Positions 1 to 10,757 of a DNA stretch of 42,238 nucleotides are shown piece after piece. Under the pieces are notes generated by a model. The model made no database searches. It was not told the DNA's origin and saw only the letters and a program-made list of their open reading frames with translations. Every line of letters begins with the position of its first letter. The first letter of the stretch is position 1. This DNA is from Paenarthrobacter sp. CM16. GTDB taxonomy: Bacteria; Actinomycetota; Actinomycetes; Actinomycetales; Micrococcaceae. The stretch is taken from positions 1 through 42,238 of the forward strand of contig NZ_JABMCX010000002.1 of the NCBI RefSeq assembly GCF_013179505.1, given 5' to 3'. The translations under genes and the position numbers were made by a program.

Positions 1-515
1 GATACTTAAGGGGACAAGCGTGGTTAATGGGCTTAAAACCCTTAAGCCGTCTGTGGATCGTTAAAAACCGCCCTGGGAGTTGTCCCCATCCACACCCTGT
101 TTAAAACCCAGTTAACGCACAATCCGTGAACAGGGCTTAACCGCGGAACGACGCGGTGGGATCGGGTTATCCACAGTTTCCACAGCAGTTATTAACACTA
201 CGAATCCCAAAAAATTGAAATCCCTCAAATAACAATCTCGTTCTGCCACCTCCCGCACCAGGCCAAAGACCCACCACCGGCCAAGCCGGGGCCGGGTTGC
301 GACTGCCCATGAAGCCGGGGGACCAGCAGACGGGGATGGGTTAATCGCGGATGTTCCGGCTAAGCTGTCAGCAGCGCTCCCATCCTTGGGTCTGTTTGTA
401 GTTCGCTGAGTGCGGACCATGCAGGTTCCGGTGCCGGATTGCGAAGATTTAGCGGCTTCCAAGCAGGAATCCGCGGCTACTACTTGGCAGCAGCAATGAA
501 AGGCGGCACCCCTCC
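1..515. other. dnaA-dnaN intergenic region (right part), oriC-proximal
   Basis: No gene is supported here. The stretch lies directly before dnaN, where actinobacteria usually have dnaA and oriC to the left; dnaA is outside the window. One perfect DnaA box, TTATCCACA, is at 167-175 (+). Weaker copies are TTGTCCCCA at 80-88, CCATCCACA at 86-94, GTTTCCACA at 176-184, and minus-strand copies at 9-17 and 52-60. Similar AT-rich words (GCTTAAAACCC at 31-41, GTTTAAAACCC at 99-109) and a run of A/T around 186-240 could be part of an unwinding element. The left side is cut, so the box count for the full intergenic region is unknown. Confidence 0.6.
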
Positions 516-1640
516 GTGAAGTTCAGAGTCGACCGCGACGTCCTGGCAGAAGCCGTTACGTGGACCGCGCGGTCGTTGTCTCCGCGGCCGCCTGTTCCGG
601 TGCTTTCCGGCCTACTCCTCAAAGCTGAGGCAGGAACAGTCAGCCTCTCGAGCTTCGATTACGAGACCTCTGCCCGTTTGGAAATTCCTGCGGACATTGC
701 TGTTGAGGGCACCATTTTGGTCTCCGGTCGCTTGCTGGCTGACATCTGCCGCAGCCTTCCCTCGGCTCCCGTGGAGGTGGAGACCGATGGCAGCAAGGTC
801 ACACTGACCTGCCGGCGAAGCAGCTTCCACCTCGCCACCATGCCTGAGGGTGAATACCCCGCACTCCCGGCACTGCCTACCATCAGTGGAACGCTGCCCG
901 GCGATGCCTTTGCCCAGGCTGTTTCACAGGTCATCATTGCGGCCAGCAAGGACGACACCTTGCCCATCCTTACCGGCGTCCGGATGGAGATCGAGGACGA
1001 CCTCATCACGCTCCTCGCCACGGACCGTTACCGCCTGGCCATGCGCGAAGTTCCGTGGAAACCTGTCACTCCGGGCATTTCCACCAGCGCTTTGGTCAAG
1101 TCCAAGACCCTGAACGAGGTTGCCAAGACCCTCGGTGGCAGCGGGGACATCAACCTGGCCCTGGCAGATGACGACAGCAGGCTGATCGGCTTCGAAAGCG
1201 GCGGACGTACCACCACATCGCTGCTGGTGGACGGTGACTACCCCAAGATCCGCTCGCTCTTCCCGGATTCCACACCCATCCACGCCACGGTCCAGACCCA
1301 AGAACTGGTAGAGGCTGTGCGCCGTGTTTCCCTCGTGGCCGAGCGAAACACTCCGGTACGCCTGGCCTTCACCCAGGGGTTGCTGAATCTCGACGCCGGC
1401 ACGGGCGAAGACGCACAGGCTTCCGAAGAGCTCGAAGCCCAGCTTTCCGGCGAAGACATCACAGTGGCCTTCAATCCGCACTACCTCGTTGAGGGTCTGA
1501 GCGTCATCGAGACCAAGTACGTTCGCTTCTCCTTCACCACCGCCCCCAAGCCGGCCATGATCACGGCCCAGGCTGAGGCGGACGGCGAAGACCAGGACGA
1601 CTACCGCTACCTCGTGATGCCGGTCCGCCTCCCCAACTAA
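516..1640 (+). CDS. dnaN: DNA polymerase III subunit beta (sliding clamp)
   Basis: This is the ring-shaped processivity clamp that tethers the replicative polymerase to DNA. The product is 374 residues, the usual family length, and has the three-domain clamp layout. Recognisable parts are the early FRVDRDVL strand, ATDRYRLAMRE in domain 2 and the typical C-terminus ending VMPVRLPN. The GTG start at 516 is supported by a purine-rich GAAAGG about a dozen bases upstream and fits the family N-terminus. It is the first gene of a plus-strand run with gnd, recF and dciA. Its position next to the presumed dnaA-dnaN gap is the standard actinobacterial arrangement. Confidence 0.97.
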   Translation: MKFRVDRDVLAEAVTWTARSLSPRPPVPVLSGLLLKAEAGTVSLSSFDYETSARLEIPADIAVEGTILVSGRLLADICRSLPSAPVEVETDGSKVTLTCRRSSFHLATMPEGEYPALPALPTISGTLPGDAFAQAVSQVIIAASKDDTLPILTGVRMEIEDDLITLLATDRYRLAMREVPWKPVTPGISTSALVKSKTLNEVAKTLGGSGDINLALADDDSRLIGFESGGRTTTSLLVDGDYPKIRSLFPDSTPIHATVQTQELVEAVRRVSLVAERNTPVRLAFTQGLLNLDAGTGEDAQASEELEAQLSGEDITVAFNPHYLVEGLSVIETKYVRFSFTTAPKPAMITAQAEADGEDQDDYRYLVMPVRLPN

Positions 1641-1680
1641 CCGGAACGTACCGCCACCTTCGCAGAAAAGAGTCCACACT

Positions 1681-2565
1681 GTGCACATCGGTCTGATCGG
1701 CCTTGGAAAAATGGGTTTCAACATGCGGCAGCGCATGCGGAACGGCGGCATCGAGGTCACCGGTTTCGACCGCAATCCCGACGTCACCGATGTTGCTTCC
1801 GTGGATGAACTCATCGCGGCACTTCCCACACCTCGGTTGGTATGGGTCATGGTCCCGTCAGGCGCGATCACTGATGCAGTGTTGACCGAACTTGGTGAGA
1901 AACTCAGCCCGGGTGACCTGGTGATCGACGGCGGCAACTCACGTTTCACCGAAGACCAGAAGCACGCTGCGGCACTTGCCGAAAAAGGCATCCGGTTCGC
2001 TGACTGTGGTGTCTCCGGTGGCGTATGGGGTCTGGAGAACGGCTACGGCCTGATGGCCGGCGGCGCGGACGAAGACATTGAACTGGCCATGCCGGTCTTC
2101 GATGCACTCCGGCCCGAAGGCGATCGTGCAGACAGTTTCGTCCACGTTGGCGGCGTTGGCGCGGGACATTACGCGAAGATGGTCCACAACGGCATCGAGT
2201 ACGGCCTGATGCAGGCCTACGCCGAGGGCTACGAATTGCTGGCTGCCAAGGACATCGTGAAGGATCTTCCGGGGACTTTCCGGGCTTGGCAAAAGGGTAC
2301 CGTGGTCCGCTCCTGGCTGCTGGACCTCATGGTCAAGGCATTGGATGAAGATCCCGGCCTCGCGTCGATCGATGACTATGTTGAGGATTCCGGCGAGGGA
2401 CGTTGGACCGTGGAAGAAGCGATCGCCAACGCAGTACCGGCACCAGCCATCACGGCTGCGCTTTTCGCCAGGTTCGCTTCCCGCGAGGATAACTCGCCGG
2501 CCATGAAGATGGTTTCCGCCCTGCGCCACCAGTTCGGCGGACACGCCACCCGTCCGGCCAACTAG
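1681..2565 (+). CDS. gnd: 6-phosphogluconate dehydrogenase, short decarboxylating type
   Basis: It is expected to oxidise and decarboxylate 6-phosphogluconate to ribulose 5-phosphate in the pentose phosphate pathway, using NAD(P). At 294 residues it is the short form of the family (the long form has about 470). The N-terminus carries the Rossmann motif GLGKMG (residues 7-12). DGGNS follows at about 83, a CGVSGG substrate loop at about 107, and [13 protein letters not shown] at about 163 contains the catalytic lysine. [11 protein letters not shown] near 240 matches the C-terminal signature. The start is GTG, 40 bases after dnaN. Its place between dnaN and recF is conserved in many actinobacteria although the enzyme has no replication role. 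Confidence 0.93.
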   Translation: MHIGLIGLGKMGFNMRQRMRNGGIEVTGFDRNPDVTDVASVDELIAALPTPRLVWVMVPSGAITDAVLTELGEKLSPGDLVIDGGNSRFTEDQKHAAALAEKGIRFADCGVSGGVWGLENGYGLMAGGADEDIELAMPVFDALRPEGDRADSFVHVGGVGAGHYAKMVHNGIEYGLMQAYAEGYELLAAKDIVKDLPGTFRAWQKGTVVRSWLLDLMVKALDEDPGLASIDDYVEDSGEGRWTVEEAIANAVPAPAITAALFARFASREDNSPAMKMVSALRHQFGGHATRPAN

Positions 2566-2588
2566 GCCGCAGGAGTCCTGCAAACGGC

Positions 2589-3782
2589 GTGTACCTCGAA
2601 CATCTTTCGCTGACGGATTTCCGCAGTTACGCACAGGTTGACCTTAAACTTGGTCCTGGCGTGACTGTCCTGGTTGGTTCCAACGGAATCGGCAAGACCA
2701 ACCTGATGGAAGCAATCGGATACTTGGCGACCCTGAGCTCCCACCGGGTCAGCACTGACGCGCCGCTGCTGCGTTTCGGTGCGGAGCGCGCCATGATCCG
2801 TGCCCGGCTCGTCCGAGGAGAACAATCCACGGTTATTGAGGTGGAAATCAATGCCGGGCGGGCCAACCGGGGACGCATTAACCGTGGAAATCCAGTGCGG
2901 GCAAGGGACATTCTGGGAATCTGCCAGACGGTATTGTTCGCCCCGGAGGACTTGGCGCTGGTCAAGGGCGATCCCTCCAACCGCCGCCGGTTTCTGGATG
3001 AGCTGCTGGTCAGCCTCGTTCCACGGCATGCCGCTACGCGGAGCGACTACGATCGCGTGCTGAAACAGCGCAACGCCCTCCTGAAATCAGCCCGCGCGGG
3101 CAAATTCACTGCCGGCCACGAAGCTACTTTAGATGTTTGGGACCAGCACATGGCCCGGGCCGGTGCCGAGCTGCTCCATGCCCGGCTTGAGCTGGTTGAA
3201 CGTTTGCGGCCACACCTGAACAGCGCTTACGCGCAGCTCACTGATGGTTCCAAAGAGGCTGGTGCGGTTTACCGCTCAACCATCCAGGGCGTACTGGACG
3301 ACGACGGCGGTCCGGCCGATCCCGGTACGGAACCTTCGGCGTCGGTTGACGACCTCCGGCTGTTGTCCGTGGATGAGCTCACCGAACGCTACATCCAGGC
3401 CTTCGCTGCCTCGCGTAAGAAGGAATTGGAACGCGGCATCTCGCTGGTGGGTCCGCACCGCGACGAGCTTGAACTGGTGCTGGGACAAGCCCCGGCCAAG
3501 GGCTATGCCTCCCATGGTGAAACCTGGTCCATGTGTTTGTCGCTGCGCTTGGCTTCCTACTATGTGATGTTGGATGATGCCCGCACCGGGGGCACCGCTC
3601 CGATCCTCATCCTTGACGACGTTTTCGCCGAGCTCGATGTGCAGCGTCGGCGTAAACTTGCTGCAATAGTTGCCGGTGCCGAGCAAGTGCTGGTGACTGC
3701 CGCCGTCGACGCCGATATCCCCGAGGAGCTGGCCGGACGGCGCGTAACCGTTGTTCCGGGAGGCATCGATGGCGAAGGATAG
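2589..3782 (+). CDS. recF: DNA replication/repair protein RecF
   Basis: RecF is an SMC-like ATPase that helps RecO and RecR load RecA at single-strand gaps. The 397-residue product has the Walker A motif GSNGIGKT (residues 30-37), the GPHRDELEL segment of the RecF family, and a C-terminal Walker [13 protein letters not shown]. The GTG start gives the family N-terminus [14 protein letters not shown]. An AGGAG at 2571-2575 precedes it, though it lies 13 bases away and inside a small inverted repeat (2569-2581). The last 14 bases overlap the start of dciA, so the two are probably translated together. Confidence 0.95.
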   Translation: MYLEHLSLTDFRSYAQVDLKLGPGVTVLVGSNGIGKTNLMEAIGYLATLSSHRVSTDAPLLRFGAERAMIRARLVRGEQSTVIEVEINAGRANRGRINRGNPVRARDILGICQTVLFAPEDLALVKGDPSNRRRFLDELLVSLVPRHAATRSDYDRVLKQRNALLKSARAGKFTAGHEATLDVWDQHMARAGAELLHARLELVERLRPHLNSAYAQLTDGSKEAGAVYRSTIQGVLDDDGGPADPGTEPSASVDDLRLLSVDELTERYIQAFAASRKKELERGISLVGPHRDELELVLGQAPAKGYASHGETWSMCLSLRLASYYVMLDDARTGGTAPILILDDVFAELDVQRRRKLAAIVAGAEQVLVTAAVDADIPEELAGRRVTVVPGGIDGEG

Positions 3783-4323
3783 CCGCGACGGACTTCAGCC
3801 CGGCCGCGATCCGGATGAAATCGACGCTGCCCAGGCGGCTCTGAACCGGATGCGAGAGGCCGCTGCGGCCCGCGGTGAGGTCCGGCAACGGGCGCCGAGG
3901 CCCGGATCTGCTCCGAAACGGAAGGGCATCCGCGATACCAGGGGTTTCGCGCAATTCCATGGCAGCGGCCGGGATCCGTTGGGACTTGGCAATGTTGTGG
4001 GCCGTTTGGTGGCCGAGCGCGGTTGGACGTCACCTGTGGCGGTGGGCTCGGTCATGGCGGAGTGGGAAACGTTGGTGGGGCCGGACATCTCCGCTCACTG
4101 CACACCGGAGAGTTTTACCGATACCACGCTCCATGTCCGCTGTGATTCAACTGCTTGGGCAACCCAACTCCGCCTGCTGAGCACCAGCCTCCTTGAGATG
4201 TTCCGCAACGAACTGGGCGAAGGCGTGGTGACCAGCATCCAGGTGCTCGGTCCATCGGCTCCGAGTTGGCGAAAAGGCGGGCGCAGCGTCAACGGTCGCG
4301 GACCACGGGACACTTACGGCTGA
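3769..4323 (+). CDS. dciA: DUF721 / DciA-like protein
   Basis: This is a 184-residue protein of the DUF721 family, whose members include DciA, the helicase operator that helps load DnaB in bacteria lacking DnaC or DnaI. The N-terminal half is charged and probably flexible; the conserved domain begins near [33 protein letters not shown] and runs through [31 protein letters not shown]. The ATG at 3769 is chosen because GGGAGG ends 5 bases before it and it overlaps the recF stop; a longer reading from 3751 lacks this support. The neighbours dnaN, recF and gyrB fit a replication role. The function is inferred from the family. Confidence 0.85.
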   Translation: MAKDSRDGLQPGRDPDEIDAAQAALNRMREAAAARGEVRQRAPRPGSAPKRKGIRDTRGFAQFHGSGRDPLGLGNVVGRLVAERGWTSPVAVGSVMAEWETLVGPDISAHCTPESFTDTTLHVRCDSTAWATQLRLLSTSLLEMFRNELGEGVVTSIQVLGPSAPSWRKGGRSVNGRGPRDTYG

Positions 4324-4331
4324 ACGGCGTG

Positions 4332-4352
4332 CAGGGGCATTCAACGCCCCTG
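4332..4352 (+). terminator. Hairpin after dciA
   Basis: CAGGGGC (4332-4338) and GCCCCTG (4346-4352) form a perfect 7-bp stem with a 7-base loop, just after the dciA stop and before the gyrB leader. There is no T tract, so it may be an inefficient or actinobacterial-type terminator. Confidence 0.4.
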
Positions 4353-6740
<2,388 letters not shown>

Positions 6741-6803
6741 GGCCCCGCAAAGGCATCTGAATATTCCAGAACTGACATATACCTGAAACGGAAACCTTAG
6801 ATT

Positions 6804-9476
6804 ATGAGTGACGAAACTCCCGAAGTCCCGGCGGAATCAAACGACGCCGAGGAAGTTGTTCTTGAGGGTGATGTGCTGACCGACCGCGTGGAGCAGGTGG
6901 ACCTGCAGACCGAAATGCAGCGGTCCTACCTGGACTACGCCATGGCCGTGATTGTTGGCCGCGCCTTGCCGGATGTCCGTGACGGCTTGAAGCCGGTGCA
7001 CCGCCGCGTTCTGTACGCAATGTTCGACGGCGGTTACCGCCCGGACCGCTCGTTCAATAAGTGTGCCCGCGTGGTGGGCGATGTCATGGGTACCTACCAC
7101 CCGCACGGTGACATGGCGATCTACGACGCCTTGGTCCGCCTGATCCAGGACTGGACCATGCGGTACCCGCTGGCACTTGGCCAGGGCAACTTCGGTTCAC
7201 CGGGCAATGACGGCGCTGCCGCACCGCGTTACACCGAAACCAAAATGGCACAGCTGGCCATGGAAATGGTCCGGGACATTGACGAGGAAACCGTCGACTT
7301 CCAGGACAACTACGACGGCAAGAACCAGGAACCCACCATCCTGCCGGCGCGTTTCCCCAACTTGCTGGTCAACGGGTCCTCCGGCATCGCCGTCGGCATG
7401 GCCACCAACATTCCGCCGCACAACCTTCGCGAGGTTGCCGAGGGTGTGCAGTGGGCGCTTGAAAACCCCACAGCCACGCGCGAAGAGCTCCTAGAGGCTC
7501 TGCTGGTCCGCATCAAGGGCCCCGATTTCCCCACCGGCGCCACCATTCTGGGCCACAAGGGAATAGAAGACGCTTACCGCACGGGCCGTGGCTCCATCAC
7601 GATGCGCGCCGTGGTCAACGTCGAGGAACTCCAGGGCCGTACCTGCCTGGTGGTCACCGAGCTTCCCTACCAGGCCAACCCGGACAACCTGGCGATCAAG
7701 ATTGCCGAACTGGTCAAGGACGGAAAGATCTCAGGCATTGCGGACCTCCGCGATGAAACCTCAGGCCGTACCGGCCAGCGCCTGGTGATCGTGCTCAAGC
7801 GCGATGCCGTGGCCAAGGTGGTCCTGAACAACCTTTACAAGCACACGCAGTTGCAGGACAACTTCTCGGCAAACATGCTGGCAATTGTCGACGGCGTCCC
7901 GCGCACCTTGAGCCTGGACGCCTTCATCCGGCACTGGGTTGCGCACCAGATGGACGTCATTGCTCGCCGCACCCGCTACCGCCTGCGTAAGGCAGAGGAA
8001 GAAGCGCACATCCTGCGTGCACTCCTCAAGGCACTGGACATGCTGGATGAAGTCATTGCCCTCATCCGAGCTTCCAACACCACAGAGGCTGCGCGTGAAG
8101 GCCTGATGGAACTGCTGGAGATCGACGAACTCCAAGCCCGCGCCATCCTGGATATGCAGTTGCGCCGCCTTGCTGCCTTGGAGCGCCAAAAGATCCAGGA
8201 CCGCCACTCCGAGCTCGAGGCAATGATCCAGGAGTACAACGCGATCCTGGCTTCCGAAGAGCGGCAGCGCCAGATCATCAGCGAAGAACTTGCCGAGATC
8301 GTGGCCAAGCACGGCGATGACCGGCGCACCCACATCCTGATGGGCTTCGACGGGGACATGTCCATGGAGGACCTGATCCCTGAAGAGGAAATGGTTGTCA
8401 CTATTACGCGTGGCGGCTACGTCAAGCGCACACGCAGCGACAACTACCGTTCCCAGCAGCGCGGCGGCAAGGGCATCAAGGGTGCCCAATTGCGCGGCGA
8501 CGACGTCGTGGAGCACTTCTTCGTCACCACCACCCACCACTGGCTCCTGTTCTTCACCAACCTGGGGCGGGTCTACCGTGCCAAGGCTTACGAGCTCGCC
8601 GAGGCGGGACGCGATGCCAAGGGCCAGCACGTTGCCAACCTGCTCGCTTTCCAGCCGGACGAGCATATCGCCCAGGTCCTGGACTTGCGGGACTACCAGC
8701 AGGCCCCCTACTTGGTGCTCGCCACCAAGAACGGGCTGGTCAAGAAGACAAGGCTGGAAGACTATGACACCAACCGCACGGCCGGTGTCATTGCCATCAA
8801 CCTGCGCGACGAGGACGAGCTGGTTTCTGCCCAGCTGGTCAGCGAGACAGATGACCTTCTTCTGGTCTCACGCAAGGGCCAGTCCATCCGCTTCACAGCC
8901 ACCGATGACGCATTGCGGCCCATGGGCCGTGCCACGTCGGGTGTAACGGGTATGAAGTTCCGTGAAGACGACGAACTGCTTGCCGCAGACGTAGTCCAGG
9001 ACGGCTCTTTCGTGTTCATCGTGACCGAAGGCGGCTACGCCAAGCGGACCGCAGTGGACGAATACCGCCTGCAGGGCCGTGGCGGCCTGGGCATCAAGGT
9101 AGCCAAGCTTGCCGAAGACCGCGGTGACCTTGTGGGCGCCTTGATCGTGCAGGAAGAGGACGAAGTCCTGGTGGTTATGGAAGGCGGCAAGGTGGTCCGC
9201 TCGGCGGTAACCGGCGTCCCTGCCAAGGGCCGCGACACCATGGGCGTCATCTTTGCCAAGCCGGACAAGAATGACCGCATTATTGAGGTTGCGCGCAACA
9301 GCGAACGCGGCCTGGAAGTCGAAGAGTCAGAAGACGGACTCGACGATGACGTAACGTTGGCTGCAAACGACGGCGCCTCTGAGGCGACCGTGACGGCCGA
9401 AACGGAAAACGACGCAGACCCGGAAACCGAAACGGGCGCGGAGCTGAACGAAGACAACACCGGAGGTAACGAGTGA
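6804..9476 (+). CDS. gyrA: DNA gyrase subunit A
   Basis: GyrA carries the DNA-cleaving tyrosine and the DNA-wrapping C-terminal domain. The 890-residue product has the catalytic Tyr143 in AAPRYTE and the quinolone-binding region [15 protein letters not shown]. Position 104, equal to E. coli Ser83, is Met, while Asp108 (E. coli Asp87) is kept. The C-terminal domain has a GyrA-box ([10 protein letters not shown]) and a second related motif (QGRGGLGIK) like that described in mycobacteria. The last 50 or so residues are strongly acidic, a tail known in other GyrA proteins to modulate DNA wrapping. The stop overlaps the GTG of the next gene by 4 bases (GTGA), so the two are coupled. Confidence 0.96.
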   Translation: MSDETPEVPAESNDAEEVVLEGDVLTDRVEQVDLQTEMQRSYLDYAMAVIVGRALPDVRDGLKPVHRRVLYAMFDGGYRPDRSFNKCARVVGDVMGTYHPHGDMAIYDALVRLIQDWTMRYPLALGQGNFGSPGNDGAAAPRYTETKMAQLAMEMVRDIDEETVDFQDNYDGKNQEPTILPARFPNLLVNGSSGIAVGMATNIPPHNLREVAEGVQWALENPTATREELLEALLVRIKGPDFPTGATILGHKGIEDAYRTGRGSITMRAVVNVEELQGRTCLVVTELPYQANPDNLAIKIAELVKDGKISGIADLRDETSGRTGQRLVIVLKRDAVAKVVLNNLYKHTQLQDNFSANMLAIVDGVPRTLSLDAFIRHWVAHQMDVIARRTRYRLRKAEEEAHILRALLKALDMLDEVIALIRASNTTEAAREGLMELLEIDELQARAILDMQLRRLAALERQKIQDRHSELEAMIQEYNAILASEERQRQIISEELAEIVAKHGDDRRTHILMGFDGDMSMEDLIPEEEMVVTITRGGYVKRTRSDNYRSQQRGGKGIKGAQLRGDDVVEHFFVTTTHHWLLFFTNLGRVYRAKAYELAEAGRDAKGQHVANLLAFQPDEHIAQVLDLRDYQQAPYLVLATKNGLVKKTRLEDYDTNRTAGVIAINLRDEDELVSAQLVSETDDLLLVSRKGQSIRFTATDDALRPMGRATSGVTGMKFREDDELLAADVVQDGSFVFIVTEGGYAKRTAVDEYRLQGRGGLGIKVAKLAEDRGDLVGALIVQEEDEVLVVMEGGKVVRSAVTGVPAKGRDTMGVIFAKPDKNDRIIEVARNSERGLEVEESEDGLDDDVTLAANDGASEATVTAETENDADPETETGAELNEDNTGGNE

Positions 9477-10177
9477 GTAATTCCGACTCATATCCCAAGC
9501 CGAGCACAGGTGTCCCCGGCGGACTCCGGCAGCCCTCAGGCAGCGCACAGGCAGGCACGCCTGCACGGCCCCAGCAGCGTCCAGGAACCGGCGCTGCCGG
9601 AACCGATGCCGCCGGGGCACGCCCCGCAAGCAGCGCCACCTCCGGGCAGCGTCCTGCGGGCGCTCCCGGCCAGCGGCCGGCACAGTCGGGCCAGCGTCCC
9701 GCCCAGGGTGCTCCCGGTCAGCGCCCGGCGCAGCCCGGACAGCGTCCCGCCCAGTCAGGTCAGCGTCCCGCCCAGGGTGCCCCCGGCTTGGTGAAGCCTG
9801 CGCCCAAGGCAAAGGTTCGCCGCGCACGCCTGCTGGTCAGCAAGGTTGATCCGTGGTCTGTCCTGAAAATGGCGTTCCTCTTGTCTGTAGCGCTGGGCAT
9901 CGTCACTGTGGTGGCTGCCATCGTGCTGTGGACTGTGCTGGATCTCACCGGCATCTTCAACCAGGTGGATAGCCTCCTGGGTACCTTGGCGGGATCGGAA
10001 GGCAGCGGATTCGAACTGAAGAAGATCGCTTCGCTGGGCCAGGTAGCTTCCTTTGCCACGATCATTGCCGTGGTGAACGTCGTCCTGCTGACGGCACTGT
10101 CCATGCTTTCCGCCGTTCTCTATAACATTTCCGCAACGTTGGTTGGTGGCGTCGGCGTCACCCTGACCGACGACTAA
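9473..10177 (+). CDS. DUF3566 membrane protein
   Basis: The gene after gyrA encodes a 234-residue protein of the actinobacterial DUF3566 family, usually found in this position. The first 105 residues are low-complexity, rich in Gly, Gln, Pro and Ala, with repeated GQRPAQ words. A basic stretch ([19 protein letters not shown]) leads into two membrane segments (about 124-150 and 190-220), with a conserved C-terminus ending VGVTLTDD. The GTG start overlaps the gyrA stop and follows GGAGGT at 9462-9467. The function is unknown; the long disordered N-terminus is probably cytoplasmic. The tight link to gyrA may reflect only conserved operon structure. Confidence 0.88.
   Translation: MSNSDSYPKPSTGVPGGLRQPSGSAQAGTPARPQQRPGTGAAGTDAAGARPASSATSGQRPAGAPGQRPAQSGQRPAQGAPGQRPAQPGQRPAQSGQRPAQGAPGLVKPAPKAKVRRARLLVSKVDPWSVLKMAFLLSVALGIVTVVAAIVLWTVLDLTGIFNQVDSLLGTLAGSEGSGFELKKIASLGQVASFATIIAVVNVVLLTALSMLSAVLYNISATLVGGVGVTLTDD
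9655..9790 (+). repeat. In-frame GQRPAQ coding repeat
   Basis: Short direct repeats inside the DUF3566 gene encode GQRPAQ followed by S, P or G. A 20-bp stretch starting CAGCGTCCCGCCCAG is identical at 9692-9711 and 9761-9780, exactly 23 codons apart. The array is prone to slippage and its copy number may vary between strains. Confidence 0.75.
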
Positions 10178-10188
10178 GAAAAATCCGC

Positions 10189-10212
10189 GGAATTCCGCCC
10201 AAAAAGGCGGAA
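10189..10212 (+). terminator. Terminator of the gyrBA-DUF3566 operon
   Basis: AATTCCGCC (10189-10197) and GGCGGAATT (10204-10212) pair perfectly around a CAAAAA loop, 11 bases after the DUF3566 stop, followed by a short T/C-rich run. Confidence 0.7.
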
Positions 10213-10233
10213 TTTCCTCTCGGAAATGCCTCG

Positions 10234-10281
10234 ATTTGAGATCGGGCCGGGATGTGCTGTACAGTCATATCTCGGCCCGAT
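10234..10281 (+). promoter_or_regulatory. Candidate tRNA-Ile promoter inside an inverted repeat
   Basis: TTGAGA (10234-10239) and TGTACA (10256-10261) with a 16-base spacer could be the -35 and -10. Inverted arms ATCGGGCCG (10239-10247) and CGGCCCGAT (10273-10281) flank the -10. They may form a leader hairpin or a protein site. The promoter call is weak; the inverted repeat is exact. Confidence 0.35.
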
Positions 10282-10290
10282 GAGGCATCG

Positions 10291-10364
10291 GGGCGTATAG
10301 CTCAGGCGGTTAGAGCGCTTCGCTGATAACGAAGAGGTCCCAGGTTCAAGTCCTGGTACGCCCA
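10291..10364 (+). tRNA. tRNA-Ile(GAT)
   Basis: A complete 74-base cloverleaf: acceptor arms GGGCGTA (10291-10297) and TACGCCC (10357-10363), anticodon stem CTTCG/CGAAG around the loop CTGATAA with GAT at 10325-10327, and a T arm with GGTTCAAGTCC. The CCA end is not encoded. In actinobacteria a tRNA-Ile, a DLW-39 gene and a tRNA-Ala commonly follow gyrA. Confidence 0.97.
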
Positions 10365-10411
10365 CGGAACCGAAAGAGGTTCAGGTAAAACTGAACCGGA
10401 ATGAGGTACTT

Positions 10412-10531
10412 GTGAAGAAGTTGCTGGTAGTTGTAGCAGCGGCAGTCGCAGGTGTCCTGGTCTATAAAAAGGCGCAGGAATCCGAAGCCCGGAAGGATGT
10501 CTGGAGCAAGTCAACCGACACGGTGGACTAG
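10412..10531 (+). CDS. DLW-39 family small protein
   Basis: A 39-residue protein encoded between two tRNA genes. It starts at GTG with GAGG about 7 bases upstream. The N-terminus is a hydrophobic helix (residues 3-18, KLLVVVAAAVAGVLVYK), followed by a charged segment ending DVWSKSTDTVD. This matches the actinobacterial DLW-39 family in exact length, position between tRNA-Ile and tRNA-Ala, and the D-L/V-W motif. The function is unknown; it is probably a tail-out single-pass membrane peptide. It is short enough for automated callers to miss it. Confidence 0.85.
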   Translation: MKKLLVVVAAAVAGVLVYKKAQESEARKDVWSKSTDTVD

Positions 10532-10550
10532 CCGAGGAACCCGGTCCGAA

Positions 10551-10583
10551 CTGGTAATTACCAGCCTGGACATGGGGTATGAT
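10551..10583 (+). promoter_or_regulatory. tRNA-Ala promoter region with palindrome
   Basis: TATGAT at 10578-10583 is a good -10 about 19 bases before tRNA-Ala. The expected -35 position falls in a perfect 14-bp palindrome, CTGGTAATTACCAG (10551-10564), which could be an operator or chance. Confidence 0.4.
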
Positions 10584-10601
10584 TGACGGGTTGCTTCTTA
10601 T

Positions 10602-10677
10602 GGGGGCATGGCGCAATTGGTAGCGCACCTGCTTTGCAAGCAGGGGGTTCGGGGTTCGAGTCCCCGTGCCTCCACCA
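10602..10677 (+). tRNA. tRNA-Ala(TGC)
   Basis: The acceptor arms are GGGGGCA (10602-10608) and TGCCTCC (10667-10673), the anticodon stem CCTGC/GCAGG encloses TTTGCAA with TGC at 10635-10637, and the T arm has GGGTTCGAGTCCC. The 3' CCA is encoded at 10675-10677. A strong terminator follows. Confidence 0.97.
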
Positions 10678-10681
10678 TAAG

Positions 10682-10713
10682 AAAAGTCCCGGTCAGAAAT
10701 GGCCGGGACTTTT
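10682..10713. terminator. Terminator after tRNA-Ala
   Basis: AAAAGTCCCGG (10682-10692) pairs with CCGGGACTTTT (10703-10713), a near-perfect stem of 11 or more base pairs with a small loop and flanking T/A tracts. It can act in both directions, ending the tRNA transcript and the minus-strand GH84 gene. Confidence 0.85.
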
Positions 10714-10757
10714 GCTTTTAAGACACAAGGCCTTATCGCCGCTGAAGCTGCAGCGGT

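Noticed and set aside
2569-2581. Small inverted repeat GCAGG/CCTGC over the recF ribosome site as an RNA switch
   Set aside because: The stem is only 5 bp with a 3-base loop, too weak to claim regulation.
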